Counted from the first letter of the stretch, positions 34,230-45,701 are shown. The stretch is 64,000 nucleotides of DNA from Massariosphaeria phaeospora (GCA_011032825.1 JAADJZ010000012.1:1054001-1118000); one strand, 5' to 3'. The notes: generated by a model from the sequence alone, not told the origin. Translations and numbers: made by a program.

Positions 34230-35890
34230 ATGGTGGCTACTGATATTCCCAACAACTACACTGCTTCTCCGTCGTCGCACATAGGAACTCCGCATTTGAC
34301 CATCAACAAGGAGGCAACTATCGACCTCGATTCGACCAACTCTTTTGAAGGTTCGTTGGCCATTCTCCGTCTGCGCACGCACCCGCTAACTCAATTCCAG
34401 GTCCCGAGAAGCTCCTAGAAGTATGGTTTAGTGCCTCTGCTACCGAATTGCCCGGCCAGGCAGGTCCCCTTGGGCTGAAGGCTGTTTCTACGGAGACATG
34501 GAAGGAGATGCTTGACCTTGTCAACTGCAAAGTGCTCTCTGTTGTTGAATCTGAGCACGTCGATGCCTATCTGCTCTCCGAGTCTAGCCTGTTCGTTTTC
34601 CCCCACAAGGTCATTCTTAAGACATGTGGGACCACCACTCTACTCTGGGGCCTCAATCGCTTGCTGGAGATTGCTGCCGTTATCGCGGGCTTCCCTCATG
34701 TCGCTGCTCAGTCGCTGAATGGAGCCGCAGCTGCAGCCACCCCTTACCGTGTTTTCTACAGCAGGAAGAATTACCTCTATCCCGACCAACAGCGCGGACC
34801 CCACCGGAGCTGGCGCGATGAGGTTCGCTACCTGGACCAGCGATTCCAAGGTGGCAGTGCATACATGATTGGCAAGATGAACGGCGAGCACTGGTACCTC
34901 TACATCACTGGTCCAGACATGCGTCTCACCCCGCCTCAGACTCCGAACCGTGACCTTGTTGAGATGCTGGAGACGGAGACCAAGATTTTGAGCCACCCCC
35001 AGCGCCTTCTCCCAGAGCATCCGACGGACGAAGACGAAGACGAGACCTTGGAGATTCTCATGACTGACCTCGAAGAGAAGAACGCCCGTCAGTTCTATCT
35101 CGAGGACGCGAGTGCGGTCGCGGAAGGTCGATTTTTCCAGAAGGCTCGCGACGCGCGCAAAGCTGCTATCCAATCCCTGGGTCCTATTACTGAGGAACAC
35201 TGTGAGAGTCTTGGCGGTTCCACTGCTCTGAACTCTATGACTAACACACGTGCTCACTCTGAAGATAGCTTCGATGTCTTCGAGCAGACTTCTACGGATC
35301 ATCAGGGCTTTGGCTCTGATGATGATGACCTGACTTTTCCAGAGGAGCTGACTACTGAGGGTCACACTTTAGGGACGGTTGTCTCGGAGACTTGCGGTCT
35401 GGCCGATGTGTACCCCACCTCCAAGTATCCTGACGCCCGTATTGATGCCTACCTCTTTACGCCGTGTGGCTTCTCTGCCAATGGCGTTATTCCTGCTCCT
35501 GGTGGCGCTCCCAACGGTTCTAAGAAAGGCTCAGACGCAACGCACTACTTCACTGTACATGTTACGCCTGAGCCCCAGTGCAGTTACGCCTCCTTCGAGA
35601 CCAATGTCCCGGCTCGCCAGAGTGGTCGTGAGACTGCCGATACCATTGAGCACGTAGTCGGAATCTTCAAACCTGGTAGATTCAGTGTGACCATCTTCGA
35701 AGCCACGCGCAGTGGTGAGGACGGCATTGGCAAGGGTGTACAGAAGTCGAAGGGCATGGATGCCATCAAGGGCTATCGTAGGGTTGACAGGATCGTCCAT
35801 GACCTCGATGGCTACGATCTCATTTTCAGATACTACGAGCGCGACGATTGGAAGGGAGGTGTGCCTAGGTTGGGCGAGTACTTGGCCTAG
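34230..35890 (+). CDS. SPE2: S-adenosylmethionine decarboxylase proenzyme
   Basis: Two exons, 34230-34350 and 34401-35890, give 536 residues, the long form usual in filamentous fungi. The enzyme makes decarboxylated AdoMet, the aminopropyl donor for spermidine and spermine. The self-cleavage site is LLSESSLFV: Glu101-Ser102 marks the alpha/beta chain border, with Ser102 becoming the pyruvoyl group. The catalytic Cys is Cys396 in TPCGFSANG, and the conserved HVTPE...SYASFETN block follows. An unconserved acidic stretch (DEDEDETLE) and a Ser/Thr-rich segment lie between the two conserved halves. The ATG at 34230 is the first after the pyrimidine-rich leader, and the splice joins SFEG to PEKLLEVWF in frame. 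Confidence 0.96.
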
Positions 35891-36503
35891 ACTTCCGTAT
35901 GATATTTACAGTGGCGAGTGCTGTGAGCGTAGTAGGTGGTTGGATTTAGTCTCATACACATTATCCCTGTCATTCCCTTCATGTATTGATGGTTGGGCTG
36001 AATATGTGGTGATTAGGGCGACATAGGTGGTTATTGTGGTTATTATTATACAGGCTGTCGTTACCGATCATATCTTTCCTGTACGTCTGCCGCTATGTGT
36101 GCTTGTTGACAGTGCTAAATCGGTGCCCCGTCTCTTCGTCAGCGTCATGAATTCACTCTACTCTCTACTGCACTGCCTCTCTACTACAAGATCTACGTCT
36201 TCCTATTATACTGCTATTCTACCCCTTTACTTGATACGTTAATAAAGAGCGGTGTAAACGTCTGTTTGTTAACGCCTTTACTTGCTGCGCACATTTGGCG
36301 AGGAGATGCGTGCTGCAGAGGGGTATGTGTAAAAGCAAGAGGTGGTGTAGAGGAAAGGACTGTAAGAGCTGTAGCAGTAAAGCTAAGAGAGTAGAGGAAG
36401 CAAGAGAGGATTAAGAGAGGTGCTTAAAGGCTGTTTCTTGCACAATACGTCTGCTCTCTTCCTCCTACAACCTTCTTTACTTCTAAAACCTCCTCTTCTG
36501 CCA
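35891..36503. other. Intergenic, no supported gene
   Basis: 3' flank of AdoMetDC and short upstream region of the next gene; AT-richer, with short frames only. Confidence 0.45.
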
Positions 36504-37342
36504 ATGTCAAAACAACAACACGACATGAACCCACCACCGAATCCGCGCAAACGCCAGAGGAAGGATGGCACGAGGCCAGGCATTGGGGACAAGTACCTAC
36601 GGGACGGGAGCGTATTTTCCGGAAAAGATACAATCGAAGAAGTTGCCAGACCGCGTAGATTCCCCGCTCGTAAGAGTAACGAGTCGGCCCAGGCTGGTGG
36701 CTTTATGCCTTCCGGCTTGGCTGTGGACATTGGTAACCAGGACTCGCTGCCCGCGGTATGTGTGCTGCGAGTTTTGTCTTCAGATATATATACTAACTTT
36801 CACTATCAAAACCAGCCACAAAACCATGCTGCACCTGCCCCGGTGGTTCCTCCGGTCAAACAAGATTATCAAGCATATTGCCGGTCTGGATCGGAAGGAG
36901 ACAGCGTGTTAGGTGGGCAGTCTGCACGGCTAGACGCTCCGCGCCCCAACATCCCGCAGTCTCAGGCTCAAGGACATGCACAGGTAAGTATCCTGTCATC
37001 CGTATACATGGTTAGGAACATTGTTAACTAACGTGCAATGCAGACCCCAAGAGCGCGAGGACTAGGAAAACAGCCAGTGGAGCCAAACATCGGCGGTCAA
37101 GCTATCCCTGTATGCACGCCACTGCGCTCTTACTAACAACACATACCATTCTCGTTACTAACAACCCACAGATTCGCCCTCTTAATGCGCTTGAGCGACA
37201 GACACAGCGCATCATGCATCTTCTAACGGAGTTCGAAACAGCAACTAGCGGCCAAGAACCCCGATATCCTGACCAGCTGTTCGCGTTTGCCCGTAGAGTC
37301 TACAACGCTGCTGTGCAGGATGCGCTCAACAACCGCCTATAA
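36504..37342 (+). CDS. Hypothetical disordered protein
   Basis: Four exons, 36504-36755, 36816-36983, 37044-37109 and 37172-37342, encode 218 residues. I do not recognise a family. The N-terminus is basic and nuclear-signal-like (NPRKRQRKDG), the middle is Pro/Ala/Gln-rich, and the C-terminus contains a predicted helical piece (NALERQTQRIMHLLTEFETA...LFAFARRVYNAAVQDALNN), which is the most protein-like part. Introns 1-3 are 60, 60 and 62 nt with good GT/AG sites; the first does not break the frame if retained. The consistent phase of the three introns is the main evidence that the gene is real. Confidence 0.6.
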
Positions 37343-38356
37343 GGTCCCTCCCGTGAGTTTTCAATTATGTCTTCAGTTTTCTGTTGGAACATGATTGTTT
37401 GTTAAGACTATGCTAATCAAGACACAATGCAGACTCTCATATTGCCTCTTCCTTTCCTTCTCCGTTCGGCATCCTCTTAGCTAGGATAGGAACCATATGC
37501 TAAGGCAGCTTTCATTTATCTTCCAGCATCAGCACTTCGAAGAGAAGGGCTTATCATCAGCAGCTCAGTAGCGGGAATCGTGGCTATCTTCGGAGGTCGA
37601 GGGAAAAGGTCCTAAGCAGTCTTTCCAGACTAATTAGTTACTCTATAGATTCACTATCTTCACGAATACAATCTCCTCTCTTAGGATATTACAAGATGCC
37701 TTGTCTTGGAAATTGTCTTAATGCATACTACTATACATACACTAGATTATCTAAGCAGTGCTGCTTGAAAGAGGAGGTTTATCTCCAAGTATACACGTAT
37801 TATTCTACAAGTCATTAGTTGTGTTGAATGCACGAAGCACTACTTTCAACACTTCGACGATATCAACGCCTATACCTCCGTTATTAGTGTGTGCTTCTGC
37901 TCTTCCTCACCGCTACTCCTCTTAGCTCAAAGCATACTTCCCCAGCTGCTATTCGCTGCAACTTTATCACACCTCCGGCTCCAGCTTTCCCACATTCAAC
38001 TATTATTTCCCCCCACTCAAAACTTACATTCACGTCGACTCCAACCATCCCCAACCCCACAACACCATCTCCATGCGCCCTCGTTACCAGCCGCTCCCAC
38101 CACACACCATGCCAGACAAACAGCCCCACAGCGAGGTGAGAGAGACCAGCAGCACTCACTTTCAGGTAAAGTTGACCCCAATAATTAGTAAAGTTCGTCC
38201 GCCCATACTAATTACTATAGGAAACGTCTACTGCCCTATATAAACCCTCTCTCCTACTCTACACTTCGAAAAGCTTCCTCAAAACTCTTTTCCAACGTTT
38301 CCATACACGAAACCAACAAAAGATCGTCGTCTAAAGCGTCGGTTGGCTAGCAACCC
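37343..38356. other. Intergenic, no supported gene
   Basis: 1 kb, AT-rich around 37600-37860 with short direct echoes but no clear repeat unit. The last 120 bp is the promoter/leader of the next gene. Confidence 0.45.
38237..38244 (+). promoter_or_regulatory. TATA box candidate
   Basis: TATATAAA, about 115 bp before the ATG at 38357 and followed by a C/T-rich leader, a good position for a fungal core promoter. Confidence 0.5.
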
Positions 38357-40501
38357 ATGTCGCCGTTCACGAATCCCCTCCACGCCCTGTGGTTGCTGGG
38401 CAACAACGTCAACTCGCGAGCTGTTGCTCCCGCTGTTTCCCACACCGAAAACGGCAGCACCGACGTGGCAAACGACGTCATGCCCGTATCAGGTGATGCC
38501 CAAGCCATAGTCCCCGCACTTCGACAGGCGGACAATTTCGTCCATGGGTCACATGGAGGCGAGCTTTTACCTCTTGACGCTGTTCCGACTGGCTTCGACG
38601 ACACGCAATTTGCACGCTACAACACAGCTATGACGGACCCGCAGCAGCATCAGCAGTTCGACGAGCAGATGGAATTCCTGGAAGAGAAGCACGATCGCGA
38701 ACAAGAGCCTGTAAGTATGGAGTACGAACATCAGCGCGAGCAGCAGGGCGGTGGCGGGGCGGGACTGCAGCAGCGGGCGTTCGACGCTGAGGCGGGCTTT
38801 CAGGGCGGCGAGTTTGCGGGACGAGAGGAGCATGAGATCGACATGCAGCAGCAGCAAGAAATTGGCGGCGAGGCGGGCGGCGGTATGAATGATGAACGGC
38901 AGGAGTTCAACAACGATGGAATGACCGCCCCGATTGGCGATGGCGTTCAGCAAGAGAGCGGCGATGTTGGCGTCGAGCATGAAGAGCTTGGAGAAGTCTA
39001 CGGCAGCGGCATGCCCACTGCTCAACCCTTTTCACACCCAGGCTTCCAACCCACTCGCTTGATCGGCCAAGCCGAGCAACCAGCCCAGCACCAGCACCAA
39101 ACCCCGCAACCGCTTCCTCCCTATCGACCTGGCCTGGCAGCAAGGTACGGCATGTTCGACCCACCGCGACCCTCGCATCTCACATCTCAGTACCTTGCGA
39201 GCCCGAGCCAGCAGTCCGGCACTATGTCTTTTCCCGATAATGGATACGGCCAGTCGCAGATGCTAGGCACTGGAAATGTTGCCTCTCAACACCACCCCGC
39301 TACTAGCTACGGTATGTTCGGACGTCGGGGTCCGCCGTCCCAGATTCCTAGTATTGCCCATTACGAGATGGCACCAGCGCGAGCGCCAGCTGGACGAGCG
39401 CAGGGCGGTGCTGGTGCTGGTGCTGGTGCTGATACTGGAGCGCAGCAACTGGGCTTCAATCAGATGCCGGCCGCTATGGAACCTGTAGCTGCGTCTGTCC
39501 GCGGCCACACGAGGGGAAAACGCATCAACTCGGACCCGGATCATGATGCCGACAACGATGCCTTGGACGACGAACCACTGGCTACTCGAGCCCGGCGCCA
39601 ATCTTTGCGGTCCACGGACGCAGATTCAGTGATGGGAAACCCGCAAGCCATCCAGCCGCGCCAACCGCCCCTCGCCGCTACGCCAGCCCCCGAAGACGAC
39701 GATTCCGACATCGAATACATCGGCACAGCGCCTAGCGCCAACACTTTCAACTGGGCACTCCCCAAGTTTGAAGTCTCAGCCGCGGCCACTGAAGAAGAAG
39801 GTTACGCGATGGCCAAAGTGTCGATCCCTGGCATTGTACGTGAAGAGATCATGCTGTCGCCAGACCATGCCGCCCAAGAGTTACACCTCTTTACATCTAT
39901 CTTCCTGCCCGCCCAGCAGGTGCTCGCGGAGCCCGACCCCGAGCCCGCCACCGCCATCCTCAACTTCCACACCATCGCCGTGATGGTCATTGAAGCGTTC
40001 GACGCGTTTGAGACGGGCGACGCCTTCTTCGGGAACGCGCTGAGCGATACGAAGACCCGACGGCACCATGCTCGCGACGCAGACCCCGACGACATCTTCC
40101 TAGCTGTGCTAGACAAGTGGCGCATTGGCAAGCAGGAAGGCCGGCAGGCCTATGCGCTCGTGCGCGGCGTGCAGGAGTTCTGCGATATCGCGCTAGACAT
40201 TGTGTTTTGGATCAAGGAAGAAGGGCTGTTGGACAGCGACGAGCCAGGCAGGAAGGAGCGAAGCGACAAGGGGATGAAGAGGGGGCCGAGGAGCAGGGAC
40301 GTCGACGACGAAGACGAAGAAGCTGGGAACATGAGCAAGCCCGCGGCGAAGAGCAGGAAGGTCGAGGTCGAGCCCAAGAAGAAGAAGGTCGGCGGCGGGA
40401 GCAAGGCGCCCAAGGTCAATACCCTGCAGCCAAAGCGCAGGAGCCGGAAGAAGAGTCCGCCGGGCGTCACCGTGATCAGGCGGGTGCCCTCCAAGAGATG
40501 A
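38357..40501 (+). CDS. Hypothetical nuclear-type protein, Gln/Gly-rich with conserved-looking C-terminal domain
   Basis: Intron-less frame of 714 residues. The first 400 residues are low complexity: Gln/Glu-rich (QQHQQFDEQMEFLEEKHDRE), Gly-rich, then Pro/His/Gln-rich with two YGMF repeats, and an AGAGAGA run. At about 450 an acidic patch, EDDDSDIEYIGT, looks like a SUMO-interacting motif (hydrophobic I-E-Y-I next to acids). Residues about 465-630 are well structured (FNWALPKFEVSAA...VLDKWRIGKQEGRQAYALVRGV...DIVFWIKEEGLL) and probably a folded helical domain I cannot name. The last 80 residues are Lys/Arg-rich with several nuclear-localisation-like clusters. Nuclear location is inference. Confidence 0.75.
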   Translation: MSPFTNPLHALWLLGNNVNSRAVAPAVSHTENGSTDVANDVMPVSGDAQAIVPALRQADNFVHGSHGGELLPLDAVPTGFDDTQFARYNTAMTDPQQHQQFDEQMEFLEEKHDREQEPVSMEYEHQREQQGGGGAGLQQRAFDAEAGFQGGEFAGREEHEIDMQQQQEIGGEAGGGMNDERQEFNNDGMTAPIGDGVQQESGDVGVEHEELGEVYGSGMPTAQPFSHPGFQPTRLIGQAEQPAQHQHQTPQPLPPYRPGLAARYGMFDPPRPSHLTSQYLASPSQQSGTMSFPDNGYGQSQMLGTGNVASQHHPATSYGMFGRRGPPSQIPSIAHYEMAPARAPAGRAQGGAGAGAGADTGAQQLGFNQMPAAMEPVAASVRGHTRGKRINSDPDHDADNDALDDEPLATRARRQSLRSTDADSVMGNPQAIQPRQPPLAATPAPEDDDSDIEYIGTAPSANTFNWALPKFEVSAAATEEEGYAMAKVSIPGIVREEIMLSPDHAAQELHLFTSIFLPAQQVLAEPDPEPATAILNFHTIAVMVIEAFDAFETGDAFFGNALSDTKTRRHHARDADPDDIFLAVLDKWRIGKQEGRQAYALVRGVQEFCDIALDIVFWIKEEGLLDSDEPGRKERSDKGMKRGPRSRDVDDEDEEAGNMSKPAAKSRKVEVEPKKKKVGGGSKAPKVNTLQPKRRSRKKSPPGVTVIRRVPSKR

Positions 40502-41788
40502 GGACACGGGTGGCGGCGAAAAACCCTGGATCTATGTGTGAGTATTCTTATCTTGCGTAGAGTGGATGGATTGGCAACTAACATTTCTCATCGAAGTCTC
40601 TCGTCTATCGGACCATTGAAGACTTGAAAAGCGGTTTCGGCGTCTCTGGTCCCTCTCAGCAGCAGCCATCAGTCGTGACTTACCAGCACACGGCTCCTGC
40701 GAATTTCCCTTCTCATACTTGGACGGCTATCTTTGTTTCTTTGTTTCTTTCTCTGACGAGCTTGAAGTGTTTGATGCCCCCTTTCCTCCGCATTGATGAC
40801 TCGTTCGCTTTTGCTGGAAACCAGTCACCTATGCGTACGCACCACTGGCACTCAAAGGAGTGAGTGGAACACCTACTGGTTTGGGTTGGGTTGGGGTTTG
40901 CGTCTTTTCGAGCCAGATAGATTGATGTACCTTACTCGGCTGAATGATAACTTTGACGAGTCTACGATATGATGCTCGGTTTCATGTGTCTATGGTGAAT
41001 GTGACAATGCTGCGAGTGGAACGTGAGTGGAATTGGGGTAACCCAACCCGTTCTTGTTCGTGCTGATGCGTTTTCCATTGAGACTACATGAAGATTAAGG
41101 CAGCAAGAATCTGGCTTCTTCGTGGCTTTTCCATTAGACCCGCGCGAAAGACAAATACCATCGTATCTCCGAAAGCATTTGCAGTGGAGATAGATAGGGA
41201 GATGCAAGATTACAGATATCTGTCCGATCCCTCATCTTTGCTTTTTGGCCGTGGATCTGAGGTTCTTCGATATTATTACAACCAACACGGCAGTCATCCC
41301 GTTGATGCTGAAACATGACACGGCTACGACCAATACGACCAATACGACCAATGCGTTCATTGCTGGTTTGGGTTTCCATAAGCGACGAGTGATATATGGT
41401 TTCCCTCAAACATTTCCGGCAGTTCACCACTAACGAGACAGATCCAACACTGTCGTCACCCGTCCGGACAGATCCACGACTCTGCGTTGTCGTTTTGAAT
41501 AACCAGGTCGACGGAAGATGCATCAAGCTCGGAGGAGCGAGACGAGGTGCAAGGGTTGAGGAACTAGCGAAGGTGTGGTGGGGAACCGTAGTCGTGCGGA
41601 CTCTGATGGCACGCGTTGTTCGCCCCCAGGAGGTTAGAGCATCTTGAAATCCGGGGGAGTGCGCTGGTGGACATTGTCTCCATTAGATCCGATCTAGAAA
41701 GTGCGTTACAAGGCAATTGGACTGGTATCATGCTGCGCGGACCTGCATCAGAGCGCTTCGGGAGAACAACTTCGCATCCTCCTTCTCC
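40502..41788. other. Intergenic between two convergent genes
   Basis: 1.3 kb with no supported gene. It contains TCTTTGTTTC repeats near 40730-40750 and a 9-bp tandem repeat near 41326-41352. Confidence 0.5.
41326..41352. repeat. 9-bp tandem repeat (ACGACCAAT x3)
   Basis: Three consecutive copies of TACGACCAA (the last one slightly changed), in non-coding sequence. The repeat explains the GRIGRIGR string in a spurious minus-strand frame. Confidence 0.75.
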
Positions 41789-42778
41789 TTAGCTTCCCCG
41801 GATATCTGCCACCAGTCTCCCCACAATGGCGTCGAACAGCGGGCAGAGCGAGCAGTCCCGGTATTTGTCGGCCAGTAAATCGACCCTCTCATGATCGTCA
41901 CCATGTCCATTGACTCCACCGCCGGTCCCAATCTCCCTGCCAACCACACTCGTTCCCTTTGGATAGACCGGCCGTGTGCCCTCCTCGATCAACTGCACGA
42001 ATGCGGGGTCTATAGGCACGCTGCCCAGGAACGGGACCTCGAATTCGCGCGCCATGACCTCTCCGCCACCCTTGCTGAAGACATTCGTGCACTCGCTGCA
42101 GTTTGGACACACGAAGCCAGCCATGTTCTCCACCACGCCCAGCACCTTGATGCCCGTCTTCCTGCAAAAGTTCAGCTCCTTCTTCACGTCCGAGATGGAG
42201 ATGGCCTGCGGGGTGGTGACGACGACGGCGCCAGCGAGCTGGTTGGGCGGAGAGGTCGGCGCGGCCGTCTGTTTGAGCAGGTTCTCGAGGAGCGAGATGT
42301 GCTCGTCGGATGTGCCGGGCGGCGTGTCGATGAGCAGGAAATCGAGCGGCGGCCAGAGCACGTCGGTGAGGAACTGGCGCACCATGGCCGTCTTCTTGGG
42401 TCCGCGCCAGATGACGGCATCGCTGCGGTTCGCGAGGATGAAGCCTAGCGACATGCACGACAGCGCTCCGATCTCTTGCCCGTCAGTATTCGCTGAGGCG
42501 GCGCCGTTCCCACTTGTGTTTGCGGTGAGTGGCCGGGGCAGCGTCTGCTGATCATGCACCGGCACTGGTATCCATCCACCGGGCGCCTGCCGCACCTTCG
42601 CCTCTTCGATGCCAAAGAAGCGCGGTATCGAGGGGCCGGTGAGATCGATGTCGAGCACACCGACCGAGTGGCCCTGCAGCGAGAGCGTGAGGGCGAGCTG
42701 GGTCGTGATGCTGGATTTGCCGACCCCGCCTTTACCGGACAGGACGAGCACGATGTTGCGGATGTTCTCGAGAGGCAT
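41789..42778 (-). CDS. CFD1: Cytosolic Fe-S cluster assembly factor CFD1 (NUBP2)
   Basis: Single exon of 329 residues. CFD1 forms a complex with Nbp35 that holds a bridging [4Fe-4S] cluster and passes it to cytosolic and nuclear apoproteins. The deviant MinD-type Walker A is [10 protein letters not shown] at residues 14-23, the [14 protein letters not shown] switch follows, and [13 protein letters not shown] matches motif B. The cluster-ligating pair is CPNC (Cys224 and Cys227). The protein lacks the N-terminal four-Cys ferredoxin-like motif of Nbp35, which fixes the paralogue call. An insertion with Asn/Thr/Gly lies near residues 85-100, and a Gly-rich insertion ([12 protein letters not shown]) near 293. 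The C-terminus ends [17 protein letters not shown]. Confidence 0.95.
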   Translation of the reverse strand: MPLENIRNIVLVLSGKGGVGKSSITTQLALTLSLQGHSVGVLDIDLTGPSIPRFFGIEEAKVRQAPGGWIPVPVHDQQTLPRPLTANTSGNGAASANTDGQEIGALSCMSLGFILANRSDAVIWRGPKKTAMVRQFLTDVLWPPLDFLLIDTPPGTSDEHISLLENLLKQTAAPTSPPNQLAGAVVVTTPQAISISDVKKELNFCRKTGIKVLGVVENMAGFVCPNCSECTNVFSKGGGEVMAREFEVPFLGSVPIDPAFVQLIEEGTRPVYPKGTSVVGREIGTGGGVNGHGDDHERVDLLADKYRDCSLCPLFDAIVGRLVADIRGS

Positions 42779-43220
42779 TACGGGCGACGATCAGTCTGGC
42801 GTGCGTGGCAGGGGCGAACCGAGAATGCAGAAGTGACGATGGACGGAGAGGGTTGGCATGGCGGTGGTGCCGTGCAGTCTGCGCTTTGAAATCGAAAGGC
42901 AAGTGGCGGCCAGCGGAGATCGGACGCCAAGCTTGGCATATGCCATACTCCGTAGAGAGGTAGAGGTCAACCTGGACACCAACGCGTTAATCACTTTCTG
43001 CATTTGTTGGAGCAAGCAAACAGGTCATCACATCCATCACGCATTCGTCGCAAAAGCAACACGTGTTTCAAGGAAATTCGAATTTGAAGTACACAAAATT
43101 ACGTCCTCCTTCAACCCAGCACCCCATCCACCACCCACGAAATTCAAACACGAATCAACAAAAGAAATCGTTTCATGCATGTATCGGAATCCAAAGCCCC
43201 ACTCTTCTCTCCGAAATCCA
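42779..43220. other. Intergenic between CFD1 promoter and the secreted protein gene
   Basis: About 440 bp; nothing recognised. Confidence 0.45.
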
Positions 43221-45701
43221 TCACATACAAACAGCTCTCTCGAGCACCTCAAGGCACAAGGGACCATCGCAAAGAGTGTCGCACTCCAAGTTCTCCGCCG
43301 TGTAGACGTACGGCTGGCCGGGAACGCGGTACTGCTTGGAGAAGTCCTTGGGGTTGTATCCGTTGAGCCTGTAACCGGCTCGGCAGGCGCAGTTGTACTT
43401 GCTGCCTCCAGTCGTCGTGCATGACGTCGTGATGGAGCACTTGTTCGCTGCTGGGTCGAACGGATTGCAAGCCCTCGGGCAGACACTTGCGAGAGTGTCG
43501 CCAGTCCAATCCTGGTAGCCGGCGGGAGTTTGAGAGGGACTGGTGGGAGTATATCCAGGAGGAGGTGCAGTTGACGTGACCAATGTGGTGGGAGTGGACA
43601 TTGTCGACGGGGCAGCGTTGGTGCTAGTCATGGACGACCTGCTGCTGCTCGACCTGGTGGAGGCATGATAACCGCCACCGTTGGATGTAGAGCTTCGGGA
43701 GGATGAAGGGCGTGGAGTGGGTCTAGGAACCTTCTTTCGGCACCTCCTTGGGCATCTGCCCCTGCTGTGTCCACCGCTCTTTGTCCGCGGGCTCTTCAAC
43801 CAGTCTGGGATATCGTCATCCGTACCGTCAGCATCTTCACCATCATGGTGCCACGACGCGGCAGAGGGAGGGTTTGGTCCCCTAGACACGCCGCTCTTGG
43901 CAGCAAACGCCGAATCATCGGCCGGAGCCTTCACAACACTCTTTGCGGTGGGCTTCTCAGTTGCGGCGCCTACGTTGTTGGTGCTGCCCTCCTTTTGGGG
44001 CCATTTGAACCCGGCAAAACCGCCAGCGGATGATGGAACGGAGGCGCGGTTCAACCCCCAAGCATCCTCGAGATCAACAGCAGAATCGTCCCGGGCATGC
44101 AGTGGTGCGGTCTTCTTAGTACTCTTTTTGCCTGCAAAGGCGCGACTATACCCTGAATCGCGACACCATGGAGGACAGTCGTCGTCATCATCATCATCAT
44201 CATCCCAATGATGTTCTCCTACGCCCTGGTAATCCCAGTCGAAGTCTTGACCGTCGTATGAACTAGTGTCTTCACTATCGTCATAGGGGAGTCCCCCTGA
44301 AGGGCTCCAAGAGCCAGGGCCACTACCAGGGTATGATAGACCCTGGATACCGCTAGGGCCAGATGGCGAAGATCCTGGAGTTTGCGGATTTCCAGCAGCG
44401 AAGGGAGAGAGACCCCCGGCACTCGGGGTCGCACTTGACCCGGCAGAGGCGGGTGCAGACGAGGAACGGAGCGGAGCAGGTCGGCCTGGCTGCGGAGGTT
44501 GCACACCAAATCGACTACCTGCACTCTGCGTAGGAGTAGCGCTTGGAGATCCAGCGCTAGGAGCGGCGAGCGGTCCGAGGCGACTTCCAGACGGCGTAGG
44601 AAGGGGAGAAGAAGAGAGAGAGCTTAGAGATCCAGCAGCGGGAGCTGCCAATCCACCGAAGGGACGTCCACCTACGGAAGCGATCGAGCTCGGAGTTCCA
44701 GCTAAGGGGCTAAAAGCGCTTCTTACGCTAGTTGAAGGTGGAGTGAAACCCCCCGGAGATATAGGAGCCGGAATCGGGTCTTCGAATGGGCCTTTGCTGC
44801 GGGTTGCACTCACGGGAGAACCGCTTGCAGTTGAATTGGGACGAGAGCCAAATGCGGCACCACCAAAAGGGCTGCTTAGGCTCGAACCTCCAGCAACGGG
44901 CGCGGCAATTGGTGTCGCGAACGGGGATGGCCCATCACCGGCGGGGGGTGTAGACGTGGGACGGAACCGTACACCAGCTGGAAGAGTTGAACTAGAGATT
45001 CTCCCTGCTGAAGGACTGATAGGATTCAACGGGTTAAAGCCTGCGAGCAATGCAGAAGACGACGGGCGGACTGCTAGTCCAGCAATAGGGGTTCGAGTCG
45101 TAGAGGATGCCAACGTCGAAAGGACAACGTCATTCACGCCTGGCGGTGGGGCCCACGAAGATGAAGGTCGAGATCCAAACCGAGCCCCACCCAATGCGGA
45201 GCTAGAGCGTGTGCTGGAAACTGCAGGAGCAAACGTATCATCCAAAAATGGACCGGATGACGACGTAGGGGCGGGGATAGGTGTAGCGAAATCATTGAGA
45301 GGATTTAGTGCTGCTACAGCCGTGCTGCTGGCTCCGACTCTCGACGTGGGTACAAAGGCGGGAATGGGTGTATCAAACGCGTTGAGAGGGTTTCGTGTTG
45401 CACTGACTGTATTGTTGAAGCGAGCTAAAGATGAGGCGCGTATCCTCGCAGTAGTGCTTGCGTTCACTCGTGACATAGCTGCGACAGAGGGGAAGACAAC
45501 ATTAAGGGCGCCCGTCGAGGAGAGGAGCAGGTTATCGAGCAGGTCGAGCGGGCTGTCGACCAAGTCCACCGGGGAGGGAGACACGATGGCCGCCTCCGTG
45601 GCAATAGGTGTAAAAAGTGTATCATCAAACGGGTCGGCCGAGGATGTCGTCTGCGCGTTCAGGGACTGCAAAAGCAGAGCCCCGAGCACAAGGCCCTTCA
45701 T
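43221..45701 (-). CDS. Large secreted Ser/Pro/Thr-rich protein with C-terminal Cys-rich domain
   Basis: Single exon of 826 residues. It has a signal peptide (MKGLVLGALLLQSLNA, cut likely before QTTSS), then about 450 residues rich in Ser, Pro, Ala, Gly and Thr. Imperfect short repeats occur in this part, such as NPLNAFDTPIPA, NPLNDFATPIPAP, SPFATPIAAP and GPFEDPIPAPIS. A run of nine Asp flanked by HHW and CPPWC is near residue 520, and a basic CPRRCRKK patch near 665. The last about 90 residues hold ten or more Cys in an EGF-like arrangement (CPRACNPFD...CSITTSC...CACRAGYRLNGYNPKDF...CDTLCDG), a tail I have seen in fungal cell-surface proteins. A cell-wall or extracellular role is inferred. 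No GPI signal is visible. Confidence 0.85.
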   Translation of the reverse strand: MKGLVLGALLLQSLNAQTTSSADPFDDTLFTPIATEAAIVSPSPVDLVDSPLDLLDNLLLSSTGALNVVFPSVAAMSRVNASTTARIRASSLARFNNTVSATRNPLNAFDTPIPAFVPTSRVGASSTAVAALNPLNDFATPIPAPTSSSGPFLDDTFAPAVSSTRSSSALGGARFGSRPSSSWAPPPGVNDVVLSTLASSTTRTPIAGLAVRPSSSALLAGFNPLNPISPSAGRISSSTLPAGVRFRPTSTPPAGDGPSPFATPIAAPVAGGSSLSSPFGGAAFGSRPNSTASGSPVSATRSKGPFEDPIPAPISPGGFTPPSTSVRSAFSPLAGTPSSIASVGGRPFGGLAAPAAGSLSSLSSSPLPTPSGSRLGPLAAPSAGSPSATPTQSAGSRFGVQPPQPGRPAPLRSSSAPASAGSSATPSAGGLSPFAAGNPQTPGSSPSGPSGIQGLSYPGSGPGSWSPSGGLPYDDSEDTSSYDGQDFDWDYQGVGEHHWDDDDDDDDDCPPWCRDSGYSRAFAGKKSTKKTAPLHARDDSAVDLEDAWGLNRASVPSSAGGFAGFKWPQKEGSTNNVGAATEKPTAKSVVKAPADDSAFAAKSGVSRGPNPPSAASWHHDGEDADGTDDDIPDWLKSPRTKSGGHSRGRCPRRCRKKVPRPTPRPSSSRSSTSNGGGYHASTRSSSSRSSMTSTNAAPSTMSTPTTLVTSTAPPPGYTPTSPSQTPAGYQDWTGDTLASVCPRACNPFDPAANKCSITTSCTTTGGSKYNCACRAGYRLNGYNPKDFSKQYRVPGQPYVYTAENLECDTLCDGPLCLEVLERAVCM

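Noticed and set aside
40879..40905. TTGGG-rich stretch resembling telomeric repeat
   Set aside because: Too short and irregular, and flanked by ordinary genes on both sides.
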